Below, one piece after another: positions 36,108-45,096 of a stretch of DNA of 64,000 nucleotides (positions within the stretch are counted from its first letter, which is position 1; each line of letters opens with the position of its first letter). The DNA lies in contig UQFG01000004.1 of NCBI GenBank assembly GCA_900540175.1, positions 1 through 64,000 on the forward strand, in the 5' to 3' direction. This stretch comes from an uncultured Mollicutes bacterium (GTDB taxonomy: Bacteria > Bacillota_I > Bacilli_A > Acholeplasmatales > Anaeroplasmataceae). A model generated the notes under the pieces. The model was not told where the DNA came from. It made no database searches and saw only the letters and a list, made by a program, of their open reading frames with translations. Made by a program: the position numbers and the translations under genes.

Positions 36108-36878
36108 ATGGAAAAAATCAAACCAATTATCCAAGCTTTGTCAAAACATCCGAATATCGTCGCCATTGCTTTAGGCGGTTCTAGAGCCAGTGGCAACCAA
36201 GATGAAAAATCGGATTATGATGTTTATGTCTATTACGATCAAAAAATCGATGTTGAATTTAGAAAAACGGTCTTATCTGAATATTGCTGTCATATGGAAA
36301 TGGCTGTACAGTATTTTGAAGAAGAAGATGACTGTATTTTAAAGGATGGCATCATCATCGAATTGATTTACAGAAACATTCATAATATCAAAGAGTCGAT
36401 TGAGGATTTAATGCATCATGCGACGGCTTCATTAGGCTATACAACGTGTTTTTTAGACAACATAATATCGTCGAAAGTTTTATATGAAGAGAATCAATGT
36501 TACTCGAAAATAAAGAAATCAATCACCTATCCTCCTACGTTAAGAGAAAATATTATAAAGAAAAATATGGAAATGTTGCATGGTGTTTTAGCATCTTATG
36601 ATGTGCAGATCATGAAAGCCTACGAAAGGCAAGATATGATTTCCGTCAATCATCGGATCGCGGCGTATTTGGCTTCTTACTTTGATATTATCTTTGCCGT
36701 AAATAATGTCTTTCATCCCGGCGAAAAACGATTAATGGCATTAGCCCAAAGCAAATGTCGTTTTCTTCCGGATGATTTTGAGGAAAATATCCATCGCTTA
36801 TTGAATTTAGTCGATTTGGAAGATACGTTAAAGCAGCTTTACTTGAACTTAGAGAATTTGATTCGCCAAATAGCCTAA
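36108..36878 (+). CDS. Nucleotidyltransferase-fold protein with C-terminal helical domain
   Basis: 256 aa. A minimal nucleotidyltransferase core, ALGGSRASG followed by KSDYDVYVY, gives the GS-x-D-x-D metal site; a third acidic residue may be the Glu in IIIELIY. The C-terminal about 130 residues are helical and resemble DUF4037-type tails. Relatives include aminoglycoside and unknown nucleotidyltransferases, so the substrate is unknown. GGAGAG precedes the ATG. It sits at the edge of an AT-rich patch. Confidence 0.75.
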   Translation: MEKIKPIIQALSKHPNIVAIALGGSRASGNQDEKSDYDVYVYYDQKIDVEFRKTVLSEYCCHMEMAVQYFEEEDDCILKDGIIIELIYRNIHNIKESIEDLMHHATASLGYTTCFLDNIISSKVLYEENQCYSKIKKSITYPPTLRENIIKKNMEMLHGVLASYDVQIMKAYERQDMISVNHRIAAYLASYFDIIFAVNNVFHPGEKRLMALAQSKCRFLPDDFEENIHRLLNLVDLEDTLKQLYLNLENLIRQIA

Positions 36879-37165
36879 TACCAATGTCTTTTTCTTTTTG
36901 AGGTTTGTTCGTAACTTTACAGAAAAATAATCAAAATTTAATTTGAATTATTTTATGTAAGGAATAAAACGGCAGACATAATAAACTTTCTTTACCAATT
37001 GAATCATAAAGAACAGATTAAAAAGTGTCCTAATCCATCTTTTATAAAATTAAATTTATTAAAATTCTGTTTATTACCTAAAAATTATTCATGTTAATTG
37101 TTCATGGAAAGTTTTTTTAGACAACAGAAGGGAGTTTTTTTGTAAAATAAAGAGGAGATGATGTT

Positions 37166-37663
37166 ATGCTGTGTAAAATAAAAAAAATATGTTTGATCGG
37201 AATAATGATTTATTTTGTATTAATTGTTGTTTGTTGTTCAAAAAAAGGGGAAAAAGATTCGATATATTATATGGATGTAATTGATTTGACTTCCAATGTG
37301 ACTTACGACTATCAAAATCCAAATTACGGAATTATATCACTTCATACAGCCAGTAGTTATATTTATAAACTGAACGGTAAAGAAACATATGAAATAGTAT
37401 CTGATTTTAATACGATTCCAATCAATCTTATTGTTGATGGAAAAATAAAAGAAAAATTAAGTTTTAAAATGATCGAAGGAATAACCATTCAGGTTTCTTA
37501 TAAATACATCGGCCGAGTAGACAATTATGATGATGCAATTGTGAATTTTTATGTCTTGCAAGATGGAATGCTGGTTTTCGAAGATAATAGGGAGGGTCTT
37601 TATTATTCAAGCGTACAACAAATCGATTACATTAAACTCAAAGAAAAAATAATGGAATTTTGA
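37166..37663 (+). CDS. Predicted small lipoprotein or membrane-anchored protein, unknown
   Basis: 165 aa. An N-terminal hydrophobic segment (ICLIGIMIYFVLIVVCCSKK) ends in a Cys pair that could be a lipobox, though the -1 residue is not the usual Gly/Ala/Ser. The mature part is beta-rich and Tyr/Asp-rich. AAAGAGGAGATG precedes the ATG. It is AT-rich compared with the chromosome and directly precedes the secreted peptidase-like gene, so the two probably form a pair. The 287 bp before it contain no gene, only AT-rich DNA. Confidence 0.6.
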   Translation: MLCKIKKICLIGIMIYFVLIVVCCSKKGEKDSIYYMDVIDLTSNVTYDYQNPNYGIISLHTASSYIYKLNGKETYEIVSDFNTIPINLIVDGKIKEKLSFKMIEGITIQVSYKYIGRVDNYDDAIVNFYVLQDGMLVFEDNREGLYYSSVQQIDYIKLKEKIMEF

Positions 37664-37671
37664 GGTGAGCG

Positions 37672-38694
37672 ATAAAAAAATTAGTTTCTTTTATTTCTCT
37701 ATTTTTTGTATTTTTACTAAGTGTTAATTTTGATACATTCGCGGGTATAATAGAACAAAAAAACATTGAAAATAATATAAACACCATAGAAACACTGGAT
37801 TCTTATGATTCATATGCAGCTCAAACAAAGGCAACGACTATTGATTATGTTTATACCCCAAATGGAACAAGAGTCCAAGTGTTTTGTCGGGATGAAATGT
37901 CGTATTCAACTATACAAGCCTGCAATCAAAGAGGGGATGCATTGGTTCCGGAAGCAACAAGAATTTCTTCTAGCACGACGAAATATAACTGCCATTCTTA
38001 TGCTTGGTATAGAGCATCTACTTCTAATCCGTATTGGATGAATGATCCGTCTAGTTATTATACAGACGGCAGTTATGAAGAAAGTGTCGGAAATGTTGGT
38101 GATATTATATGTTATTATGATAATAGTGGATTTAATTTACATTCCGGAATTGTCATTGCCAAAACAAGCGGTAAATCTAACGGTATATGCGGAAATTCGG
38201 ATTTAGTTACGGTTCGATCAAAATGGGGAGCTTGGGGGCTATACGAACATAGAGGGGATCAATGTCCGTATACTTCTACATATGGAGGAGAAGCAAATTA
38301 CGTCAAGTATTATAGAAAGCACAACCATAATTTTGTAAATCATTATTGTTCTTGTGGTAAATATACAACATCGCATGATTACCATGCTCCTTATAATTGG
38401 ATAGATTATTCCAATCACACAGACACCTGTGGGTGCGGGGATTTAAAAGTCCAAGGACATGCTGTTTTGAGTGAATCATTCATGCCGGGACAAAAATATG
38501 CTACATGTTTATTGTGTGGCGGGAGTGCGGAAATAGGCTTTATTCAATTAGATAGTAGTGGCAAAGTCTCGGTAAATGGAAGTTATTTATTACCGAATGG
38601 TGTTGCAGTTTTATTGGAAAAAGACTTAAATTCATTTATAAACGGTTCTTTAATTTTTTTTGATTTTGAGAAAAAAGACAGTTATGTCTCTTAA
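37672..38694 (+). CDS. Secreted NlpC/P60- or CHAP-like peptidase with an apparent AUA start
   Basis: The open frame encodes a clear signal peptide (KKLVSFISLFFVFLLSVNFDTFAG) that begins immediately after ATA at 37672, 4 bases after GAGGTGAGCG. No ATG, GTG or TTG is in frame before it within the open region. About residues 95-200 contain YNCHSYAWYRAS (candidate catalytic Cys) and NLHSGIVIAK (candidate His), an NlpC/P60-like arrangement. A His/Cys-rich C-terminal region follows (HNHNFVNHYCSCG, CGCGD, CLLCGG), possibly metal-binding. If AUA is not used, initiation at GTG 37879 would give a protein without export signal, i.e. a pseudogene-like state. 340 codons from ATA. Confidence 0.6.
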   Translation: MKKLVSFISLFFVFLLSVNFDTFAGIIEQKNIENNINTIETLDSYDSYAAQTKATTIDYVYTPNGTRVQVFCRDEMSYSTIQACNQRGDALVPEATRISSSTTKYNCHSYAWYRASTSNPYWMNDPSSYYTDGSYEESVGNVGDIICYYDNSGFNLHSGIVIAKTSGKSNGICGNSDLVTVRSKWGAWGLYEHRGDQCPYTSTYGGEANYVKYYRKHNHNFVNHYCSCGKYTTSHDYHAPYNWIDYSNHTDTCGCGDLKVQGHAVLSESFMPGQKYATCLLCGGSAEIGFIQLDSSGKVSVNGSYLLPNGVAVLLEKDLNSFINGSLIFFDFEKKDSYVS

Positions 38695-38747
38695 TGGATT
38701 ATTTTTACAGATTTTAAAAATATTTTGATGCTTTGCCTATTTCAATA

Positions 38748-38800
38748 AAACAACCGCCATAAGTTCGCATTTGGAAGTATAAAAGCGGTTGTTTAGACGA
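38748..38800 (+). terminator. Long-loop hairpin after the secreted peptidase gene
   Basis: Stem AAACAACCGC / GCGGTTGTTT (38748-38757 with 38785-38794) with a 27-base loop, just before the ferredoxin gene. It could be a terminator or leader structure. Confidence 0.5.
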
Positions 38801-38824
38801 ATTCTAATAGCAGGAGGTTTGAAA

Positions 38825-39010
38825 ATGAAAGTAAAAATTATAGATGGTTGTATCGGATGCGGTCTTTGTGTTTCCATTTGCCCAAATGTATTTGATCTCA
38901 ATGAAGAAGGTTTTTCAAATGTCATTGCCGATCCTTCTTCAGCAGATGAAAACAACGTAAAAGAGGCCGTCGATTCTTGCCCGGTACAAGTTATTGTGAT
39001 GGAAGGATGA
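38825..39010 (+). CDS. Single-cluster [4Fe-4S] ferredoxin
   Basis: 61 aa. Cluster ligands are CIGCGLC plus CP near the C-terminus (DSCPVQVI), with an additional Cys in SICPN. It is a soluble electron carrier of the short monocluster type. AGCAGGAGG lies before ATG 38825; a longer upstream frame has no support. Monocistronic, closed by the hairpin at 39006. Confidence 0.92.
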   Translation: MKVKIIDGCIGCGLCVSICPNVFDLNEEGFSNVIADPSSADENNVKEAVDSCPVQVIVMEG

Positions 39011-39040
39011 CAGAATTCGAAATCTGTCATCTTTTTTCTT
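39005..39040 (+). terminator. Terminator after ferredoxin
   Basis: Stem GATGACAG / CTGTCATC, overlapping the stop codon and followed by a long T-run. Confidence 0.85.
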
Positions 39041-39108
39041 TTTTTCTTGGAGAAAGGCGATTGGAAATGGTATAATCTTTATGGAAAAATAAAGGAAAGG
39101 AAAAAAAC

Positions 39109-40299
39109 ATGATGCAAATTAAAGTGTCTTCATTTAAATCTCGTTTACAACATTCCCTCCATTTTGATGAGGAAACCAGTCGATTTTTAAATGAAATCAA
39201 ACAAAAAGGAGAGTTGGAACTGGAGTTTGCCGATTTGGCGGATTATGACTGTGATCTAAAACTGATTTTTATTGAAACAGGCGGATCCGAAGGGTTATTT
39301 TTGCAACATTTTTCTTTGTTGCAGGAACCTTATTACTTGTTGACCAGTGGTGGCAATAACAGTTTGGCTGCTTCTTTGGAAATATTGACTTATTTGAATC
39401 ATCAACAGAAGAAAGGGGAAATTTTACACGGAACCCCGGAATACATTGCCCGTCGAATCAAAGAGTTAGCCGGTGTACAAAAGGCTTTAAAAACGTTGAA
39501 AACATCCACATTGGGTGTCATTGGCAAACCGTCGGATTGGTTAATCGCATCCGTTCCCGATTATAGTGCCGTAGAAGCGTTATTCGGTTTGCGTTTAAAG
39601 GATATTCCTTTAAGTGAATTAGAAAAAAAATTAAAGCAGAAGCATTTTACAAGTATTCGTCCGGATTTGAATGAAAAATGGAGTAAAGAAGAACTGAGCA
39701 AAGCGAGCGGGATCTACGATGGATTAAAAGAATTGGTTTTAGAACATCGTTTAAACGGTTTGACGTTACGTTGTTTCGATTTGCTGACTTCGGTTCGGTC
39801 TACCGGTTGTTTGGGGTTGGCGTATTTGAACAAAGAAGGAATCATCGGTACTTGTGAAGGAGATATTATGGCCATGATCAGTATGTATATCGTGCGGTTG
39901 CTGACCGGTCAGTCTTCCTTTCAGGCAAATCCTTCCTTAATCGATCCGGTTCAAAACCAAATTACGTTTGCACATTGTACCATTCCGTTGGATATGGTAA
40001 CGTCTTTTAACTTGGATACGCATTTTGAAAGTGGCATTGGTGTGGCCATTAAAGGCGAATTACTTGAACAAAAGATAACGGTTTTTCGGATTTCAGCCGA
40101 TTTAAAACATTATTATGTATCAAGCGGAACGATTTTAAAAAATCTGAATGAGAAAAATTTATGCCGTACCCAAATTACGGTGGCAATGGATCAAGACGTA
40201 ACGGAATTGCTTCGCCATCCGTGTGGCAATCACCATATTTTATTTTACGGCGATCACCAGGCGTTATTGGAAGAATTGATGAAACAAGTTCTAAAATAA
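39109..40299 (+). CDS. L-fucose/L-arabinose isomerase-like protein, orphan
   Basis: 396 aa. The C-terminal half carries features of the FucI/AraA superfamily (CEGDIMAMISMYIVRLLTG, and AHCTIPLDM with a conserved His). The N-terminal half is a Rossmann-like segment (TGGSEGLF, TSGGNNSLAASLE). It is shorter than true FucI (about 590 aa) or AraA (about 500 aa), and no sugar genes are adjacent. It might isomerise an unknown sugar or act on another polyol. GGAAAGG precedes the start; ATG 39109 and 39112 are equivalent choices. Confidence 0.7.
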   Translation: MMQIKVSSFKSRLQHSLHFDEETSRFLNEIKQKGELELEFADLADYDCDLKLIFIETGGSEGLFLQHFSLLQEPYYLLTSGGNNSLAASLEILTYLNHQQKKGEILHGTPEYIARRIKELAGVQKALKTLKTSTLGVIGKPSDWLIASVPDYSAVEALFGLRLKDIPLSELEKKLKQKHFTSIRPDLNEKWSKEELSKASGIYDGLKELVLEHRLNGLTLRCFDLLTSVRSTGCLGLAYLNKEGIIGTCEGDIMAMISMYIVRLLTGQSSFQANPSLIDPVQNQITFAHCTIPLDMVTSFNLDTHFESGIGVAIKGELLEQKITVFRISADLKHYYVSSGTILKNLNEKNLCRTQITVAMDQDVTELLRHPCGNHHILFYGDHQALLEELMKQVLK

Positions 40300-40332
40300 T
40301 TTCAGATACATATCTTTTTAAAGGTGGGTATC

Positions 40333-40980
40333 TTGAAGAAAATCAGTTTTTTAATCGCATTCTTGGTGTGTATTTTTTCGATCTTATTTTATATTGAAGC
40401 CGAAGGACCGAGCCCTACGATCATTTATATTGATCCCGGTCATGGCGGAATGGATGGCGGTGCCGTTGTTGATGGTGTTAAAGAATCGACTTTGACGTTG
40501 GCTTTTTCCAAAAAAATCAAAGAAGTTTTCGAACAGGAAGGTTATGAGGTATATTTGACCAGACAAGAGGATGTATCGTTATGTCCCGGATCGTTTATTA
40601 AAAAACAAGACATGCAGAAAAGAGCCAATTTGATCAATCAAAGCCAAGCGACATTGGCACTTTCCATCCATATGAATCGGTTCAGTATTTCCAAATACAG
40701 GGGAGCGCAGGTTTTTTTCTCTGGCGTCGAACCGCGTAGCCGCATGCTGGCAGAATGTCTACAGATTCAATTGCAACAGTATTTGAAAAATACCACCCGC
40801 AATATCGTTTTACGGGACAATGTGTATTTACTGAACCATGTAACGGTTCCTTGTTGCATTGTTGAGTGCGGCTTCATGTCCAATCCCGAAGAATTTTTGC
40901 TTCTGCAACAAGACGATTATCAGTATAAATTCGCAGTCGGACTGCTTTACGGTGTTGAAAAATACTTATTGTTACGATGA
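40333..40980 (+). CDS. N-acetylmuramoyl-L-alanine amidase (Amidase_3, CwlD-like)
   Basis: 215 aa. N-terminal membrane anchor or signal segment (ISFLIAFLVCIFSILFY), then a zinc amidase domain: IDPGHGGMDGGA (first His), the Glu in VKEST, ALSIHMNRF (second His) and the catalytic Glu in VECGFMSNPEE. TTG 40333 is chosen because AAAGGTGGG lies 5 bases upstream; a GTG at 40324 would sit inside that site. Size and layout fit CwlD, which prepares spore cortex for germination, and ytfJ in the window is consistent, but a general wall amidase is possible. Confidence 0.88.
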   Translation: MKKISFLIAFLVCIFSILFYIEAEGPSPTIIYIDPGHGGMDGGAVVDGVKESTLTLAFSKKIKEVFEQEGYEVYLTRQEDVSLCPGSFIKKQDMQKRANLINQSQATLALSIHMNRFSISKYRGAQVFFSGVEPRSRMLAECLQIQLQQYLKNTTRNIVLRDNVYLLNHVTVPCCIVECGFMSNPEEFLLLQQDDYQYKFAVGLLYGVEKYLLLR

Positions 40981-41164
40981 GCCAAAACGGTAAAATATGA
41001 TTATTTTTAATAAAATAAAGGCTGTTTAATAAAAATTATAATAAAATATGGTTATAAAAATTAATTGAGTGAAAAATAGAACATAAAATTCGACAAAAAA
41101 CGATTAAACCGATTTTTTTGCTGTCAATGAATGTATAATATATTCTAAAAAAGAGGAATTGAAC

Positions 41165-41629
41165 ATGAATTACTACATCAAATTGAACAGCTCTTTAAAA
41201 AGAAACTCAGCTATTGTCATCTGTAATCCGGTCGATGAAGAGAAAATTCGATCGTTTTTGAGGTATTACAGTAAATACAGCAATCCATTAACGGTTTACG
41301 ATAATGACCGTAATGCTCTTGAAATAGAAATCCGTGATATTCTGTATGTCGAATCCATTGAACGTAAAATTTTCGTTTATACGATGACAGACAGTTATCG
41401 ATGGACCGGAACGTTCAATGATATTTCCAATTATCTGGAATCTTATGCTTTTTACCGAATCAACCGAACGACGATCGTCAATACGTTTCACATTGAGAAA
41501 ACGAAAACAATTTCCGATTGTAGGAGGATGATCGTTCTTTCCAATCAGGAAAAATTAATCGTAAACCGCTCGTATAAAAATAATTTTTCTTTTCTAAAAG
41601 TGAAATTAAAACAGGAAACAAGATCGTAG
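41165..41629 (+). CDS. Stand-alone LytTR DNA-binding regulator
   Basis: 154 aa. The C-terminal LytTR domain is at about residues 55-150 (LEIEIRDILYVESIERKIFVYT, FYRINRTTIVN, LIVNRSY). There is no response-regulator receiver domain; the first 50 residues are a short lead-in. Such proteins are often paired with a small membrane protein that holds or inhibits them, and a three-TM protein follows at 41715. AGAGGAATTG precedes the ATG, with TATAAT at about 41134 as the likely -10. Confidence 0.88.
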   Translation: MNYYIKLNSSLKRNSAIVICNPVDEEKIRSFLRYYSKYSNPLTVYDNDRNALEIEIRDILYVESIERKIFVYTMTDSYRWTGTFNDISNYLESYAFYRINRTTIVNTFHIEKTKTISDCRRMIVLSNQEKLIVNRSYKNNFSFLKVKLKQETRS

Positions 41630-41642
41630 AATCTAAAATTAA

Positions 41643-41676
41643 AAAGCCCGGTTTGACGGGACTGTTTCTTTTTGAT
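41643..41676 (+). terminator. Weak hairpin between the LytTR gene and its partner
   Basis: CCCG/CGGG-centred stem (AGCCCG, CGGGACT) followed by TTTCTTTTT. It may only attenuate, since the next gene has its own start signals nearby. Confidence 0.4.
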
Positions 41677-41714
41677 ATACTTTTATAAAAGAAAAGGACG
41701 GCATAAAAAGGTTC

Positions 41715-42053
41715 ATGAAAAAACAAATTCGGTTAAAATTAATTACGGGACTGATCTCGCTTTTTTTAGTGGGGATTCTGGTGTATCTATTCTTTTTGGA
41801 TCAAACGCTAGAGTGGAATGGTTTTAAAATCTGTTCTTGTATCGTAAGTTGCATATGGATTTTCTTTTTGATGCCCAGTATTGCCTACTTCGGATATAAA
41901 ATCAAAAATTCCGATTTAGAATATAGTGCAAAACTGGGATTTTATATCGGCTCTCGGTGTTTTATCGGTTTTGTTATAACGCCGTATTACGGAATGAAGA
42001 TGTATTTATCCGATTTGAATACGATTTGCTACGCAGGGGAAATCATTTTATAA
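41715..42053 (+). CDS. Small three-TM membrane protein next to LytTR regulator
   Basis: 112 aa with three hydrophobic segments (LITGLISLFLVGILVYLFFL, about 36-62, and a weaker one at about 75-98). Position directly after a LytTR-only regulator suggests a role like the DUF3021-type membrane partners, but the sequence is shorter (112 against about 140) and I do not recognise a family motif. Ends at the convergent terminator 42065. Confidence 0.6.
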   Translation: MKKQIRLKLITGLISLFLVGILVYLFFLDQTLEWNGFKICSCIVSCIWIFFLMPSIAYFGYKIKNSDLEYSAKLGFYIGSRCFIGFVITPYYGMKMYLSDLNTICYAGEIIL

Positions 42054-42064
42054 ATCGCAAGAAA

Positions 42065-42102
42065 AAAACGTGGAGATTTTTTGAATTTCCACGTTTTTAA
42101 TT
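42065..42102. terminator. Bidirectional terminator between convergent genes
   Basis: Stem AAAACGTGGA / TCCACGTTTT (42065-42074 with 42088-42097), with runs of A and T on either side. Confidence 0.85.
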
Positions 42103-42123
42103 GATATAAAATTTTTCGATTGT

Positions 42124-43422
42124 TTATTGAATGTAGGAAGTATCATCCGACGAAACAATGGATTCTTCTACGGATTCTTTGATTTCGTTTTTGTAACTGA
42201 TTTTTAATAGTAACGGTGTAATAAAAGAAGTGATCAATATCAAAAGAAGAATAAACGGTTGAATGGAAGCGTCGATGATGCCGGCTGCGATTCCTTTGTT
42301 GGCACAAATCAAGCAGACCTCTGCCCGACACATCATCCCAAGTCCGCATCGGAAAGAATCTTTCAGATCGTATTTACAGATTTTGGCTCCCACCCCGCAA
42401 CCGATCAATTTCCCGAAAATTCCCGCTAATATAAACAGAAATCCAAATAAAACGAAGGTAGGATCAATGGAAGAAAAACTGGACAGGGAAGTGATTCCGA
42501 CTTTGGCAAAGAACACTGGCGTAAAAAGCATATACGAAGTAATGTCGGTTCTTCGCTCAATGTATTCCGCATCTTTTCCACCTGCTAACATCAGTCCGGC
42601 AAAAAACGCTCCGGTAATATCGGCGATCCCAAACCATTCTTCCGCCGCATAAGCGAAGAAAAAAGCCATGGCAATGCCGAAAATCGGGATTCGACGATGA
42701 TGAACGTACTTTTTCGATAACAACTTGAATACAAGCCGCAAAAGAATGCCGAGGGCAATTGTGAAAACAAAGAAAGCGACGGTTTTTAAAAGAACCATAC
42801 CGATTTCCGCTCCGGCATGTCCGCCGCCGGAAACCAGTGCCTGATCCAACGAAACGACAATGGATAAGATGATTACCCCTAAAATATCATCTAAAATGGC
42901 GGCGGATACAATCGCCGTTCCGATTTTGGAATTGAGTTTTCCCAGTTCTTTTAACGTAGCAACCGTAACGGAAACGGAAGTTGCGGTTAAAATGACACCG
43001 TAAAATAAATTTCTAAACAAAATATGGATATCGCCGTTTCCATAGCCGTTCGGCAGGATTCCGGCCACTAAAAAGCCCAGTCCCATCGGAACAAGAACCC
43101 CCAAAACGGTGATGACACCGGCAGCCACACCGGTGGCTTTGATTTGTTTTAGATCGGTTTCGATTCCGGCGGAAAACATAATTAAAATGACACCGATTTC
43201 AGCTATGAAAGAAATACCTTCCATGGCCGTATCACTGAAAATCGTCTGATTCGGGATAAATGTAATACATCCGAGCAAAACCCCGGCCAGCAGCATACCG
43301 ATTACTTGCGGCATCCCCAACTTTCTTGATCCGATACTTAATAATTTAGATAGACACAAAATCATCGCCAGCGGAAGTAATACTTCGAAGGCCTCAATGG
43401 TTTGTGCGTTTACATAAAACAT
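42124..43422 (-). CDS. Cation:proton antiporter, CPA2 (KefB/NapA-like)
   Basis: 432 aa with about 12 membrane segments. Family motifs: LGMPQVIGMLLAGVLLG, LIMFSAGIETDL, and the ion-binding core SAAILDDILGVI with adjacent acidic residues (DD). There is no TrkA-N nucleotide domain, so it is a bare transporter subunit. ATG 43422 is preferred with AAAGGA upstream; a GTG 9 bases earlier is too close to the site. It likely exchanges Na+ or K+ for protons. Confidence 0.92.
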   Translation of the reverse strand: MFYVNAQTIEAFEVLLPLAMILCLSKLLSIGSRKLGMPQVIGMLLAGVLLGCITFIPNQTIFSDTAMEGISFIAEIGVILIMFSAGIETDLKQIKATGVAAGVITVLGVLVPMGLGFLVAGILPNGYGNGDIHILFRNLFYGVILTATSVSVTVATLKELGKLNSKIGTAIVSAAILDDILGVIILSIVVSLDQALVSGGGHAGAEIGMVLLKTVAFFVFTIALGILLRLVFKLLSKKYVHHRRIPIFGIAMAFFFAYAAEEWFGIADITGAFFAGLMLAGGKDAEYIERRTDITSYMLFTPVFFAKVGITSLSSFSSIDPTFVLFGFLFILAGIFGKLIGCGVGAKICKYDLKDSFRCGLGMMCRAEVCLICANKGIAAGIIDASIQPFILLLILITSFITPLLLKISYKNEIKESVEESIVSSDDTSYIQ

Positions 43423-43602
43423 AACACTCACGATTCCTTTCCACTTTAATATCAATAGCATTTTCCATTGTAACACTTCTTAAAAATGTCGGTGTATAGA
43501 AAATGTTTTCATAAATAATCATTTTCTTGTTTTTTGTGCTGATTTTTCCTTTTTATTTAAACCAAAGATAGTATAATGAAATTAAAAGTCGGAGGCAGTA
43601 GT

Positions 43603-45081
43603 ATGGCTAGAATAGATGATAAAAGAAGAGATAAAATTTTAAACGGAAATATGTGGACGGTTATTGTCGCGATTTGCGCACCGCTTTTTATCTATAATTT
43701 ATTCAATTCGTTTTACAGTTTGATCGATGCCGTTTTTGCCAATGCGATTTCGACGGATTCCGTTTCGTCGGTGGCGGCTCTTGGTCAGATCAAAAATTTA
43801 CTGTCGTCTTTTTCTTCCGGTATTGCGGCCGGCGGAGCGATTATCGTAGCTAGAAAATTCGGAGCCGGTGATTATGAAAAGGCCAGAAAAAACGCCAATG
43901 TGCTGTTTTCCATTATTTGTGTTGTGGGAGCGGCTTTAGCGCTTTTTTGTATTCCGCTTGCCTATCCGATTTGCCGTTTATCGGGCATTTCCAATCAACA
44001 AGCCTTATCGGCTACAAGTTACTTTATTGTCCAGATTGTTGAATTGATCTTTGTGGCCTTTAACAATGTATTTATTGCGTTACAAAAATCCAAAGGGAAT
44101 ACAAAGTCGATTTTTTACCTCAATATTTTGGGAATGATGGTCAAACTGTTGCTGAACGTGTTGTTTATTTATGTGTTCCATGTGAACCAGATCATTTGGA
44201 TCGCGATTGCGACGCTTTCGGCTCAAGTGGTGTTGTTTTTGATTTTAGGGGCGATGATGATTCGCAAAAATAATATTTTCCGAATTTCCGTGAAAGAATT
44301 TTCTTTGTCTTGGGCTTATGTCAAACCGATTTTAATCATGTCGGTTCCGATTTTTGTCGGCAAATTTGTTTTTTCTTTCGGAAAAGTAGCGGTTAATTCC
44401 ATTTTCGGTTCCCGTTATTTGGAAATTTTAAAATCACAGATCGATCTTTCTAATCCGATGGCGGTTGCCGCGGCGGAAGCCTCAGCCGGATTGGTTGTCG
44501 GTGCTTTGTCTGTTTCCAATAATTTAAACGGCATCGCCACCACGCCGATCAATTCGTTTGAAGAAGGAGAATCGACGATCGTTTCGCAAAATTTGGGAAA
44601 TAAAAATTTGAAACGGGCACTGGAGGCATTTTGGAAAACGTTTATTATGGCCACGGCTTTGGGTCTGATCGGCTGGATTTTGATTCGTTTTATTTTTCAG
44701 GGGGCGTTGATCGGTTTGTTCAGCGGCAGTGAAAATCCGGATCAAGCCGAAGAATTCATGCGATATGTTCGCCAAATCCATAATTATGATTCTTGGAGTA
44801 TTCCGTCTCTTGCCGTCAACTCGGCTGTTTTGGGGGTTTTGTATGGGTTTGGTAAAACCAGGATTGCGATGTTCATCAATATTGCCAGAGCCTTTGTTTT
44901 TAGGATTCCCGTTTTATTGATTTTGTTGTACTGCTTCCCGGAACTCGGTGTAGAATGTGCCGGTCTTTCAATGGGAATTTCCAATGTTTGCATCGCGTTG
45001 ATGAGTGTTATTTGTCTGGTTGTTTTCTTGATCGGCATTAAGAAAAAAGGGTATCAGGGAATGCGAATCAATCAAGTTTGA
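43603..45081 (+). CDS. MATE-family efflux transporter
   Basis: 492 aa, about 12 membrane segments. MATE layout: an N-lobe with IYNLFNSFYSLIDAVFANAIS and SSGIAAGGAIIVARKFGAGDYEKA, and a C-lobe with EGESTIVSQNLGNKN. It exports drugs or metabolites using Na+/H+ gradients; the substrate is unknown. GTCGGAGG lies before ATG 43603, and a TATAAT-type -10 at about 43571 serves it and the NUDIX gene 15 bp downstream. Confidence 0.93.
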   Translation: MARIDDKRRDKILNGNMWTVIVAICAPLFIYNLFNSFYSLIDAVFANAISTDSVSSVAALGQIKNLLSSFSSGIAAGGAIIVARKFGAGDYEKARKNANVLFSIICVVGAALALFCIPLAYPICRLSGISNQQALSATSYFIVQIVELIFVAFNNVFIALQKSKGNTKSIFYLNILGMMVKLLLNVLFIYVFHVNQIIWIAIATLSAQVVLFLILGAMMIRKNNIFRISVKEFSLSWAYVKPILIMSVPIFVGKFVFSFGKVAVNSIFGSRYLEILKSQIDLSNPMAVAAAEASAGLVVGALSVSNNLNGIATTPINSFEEGESTIVSQNLGNKNLKRALEAFWKTFIMATALGLIGWILIRFIFQGALIGLFSGSENPDQAEEFMRYVRQIHNYDSWSIPSLAVNSAVLGVLYGFGKTRIAMFINIARAFVFRIPVLLILLYCFPELGVECAGLSMGISNVCIALMSVICLVVFLIGIKKKGYQGMRINQV

Positions 45082-45096
45082 AAAAGGAGAAAAACA

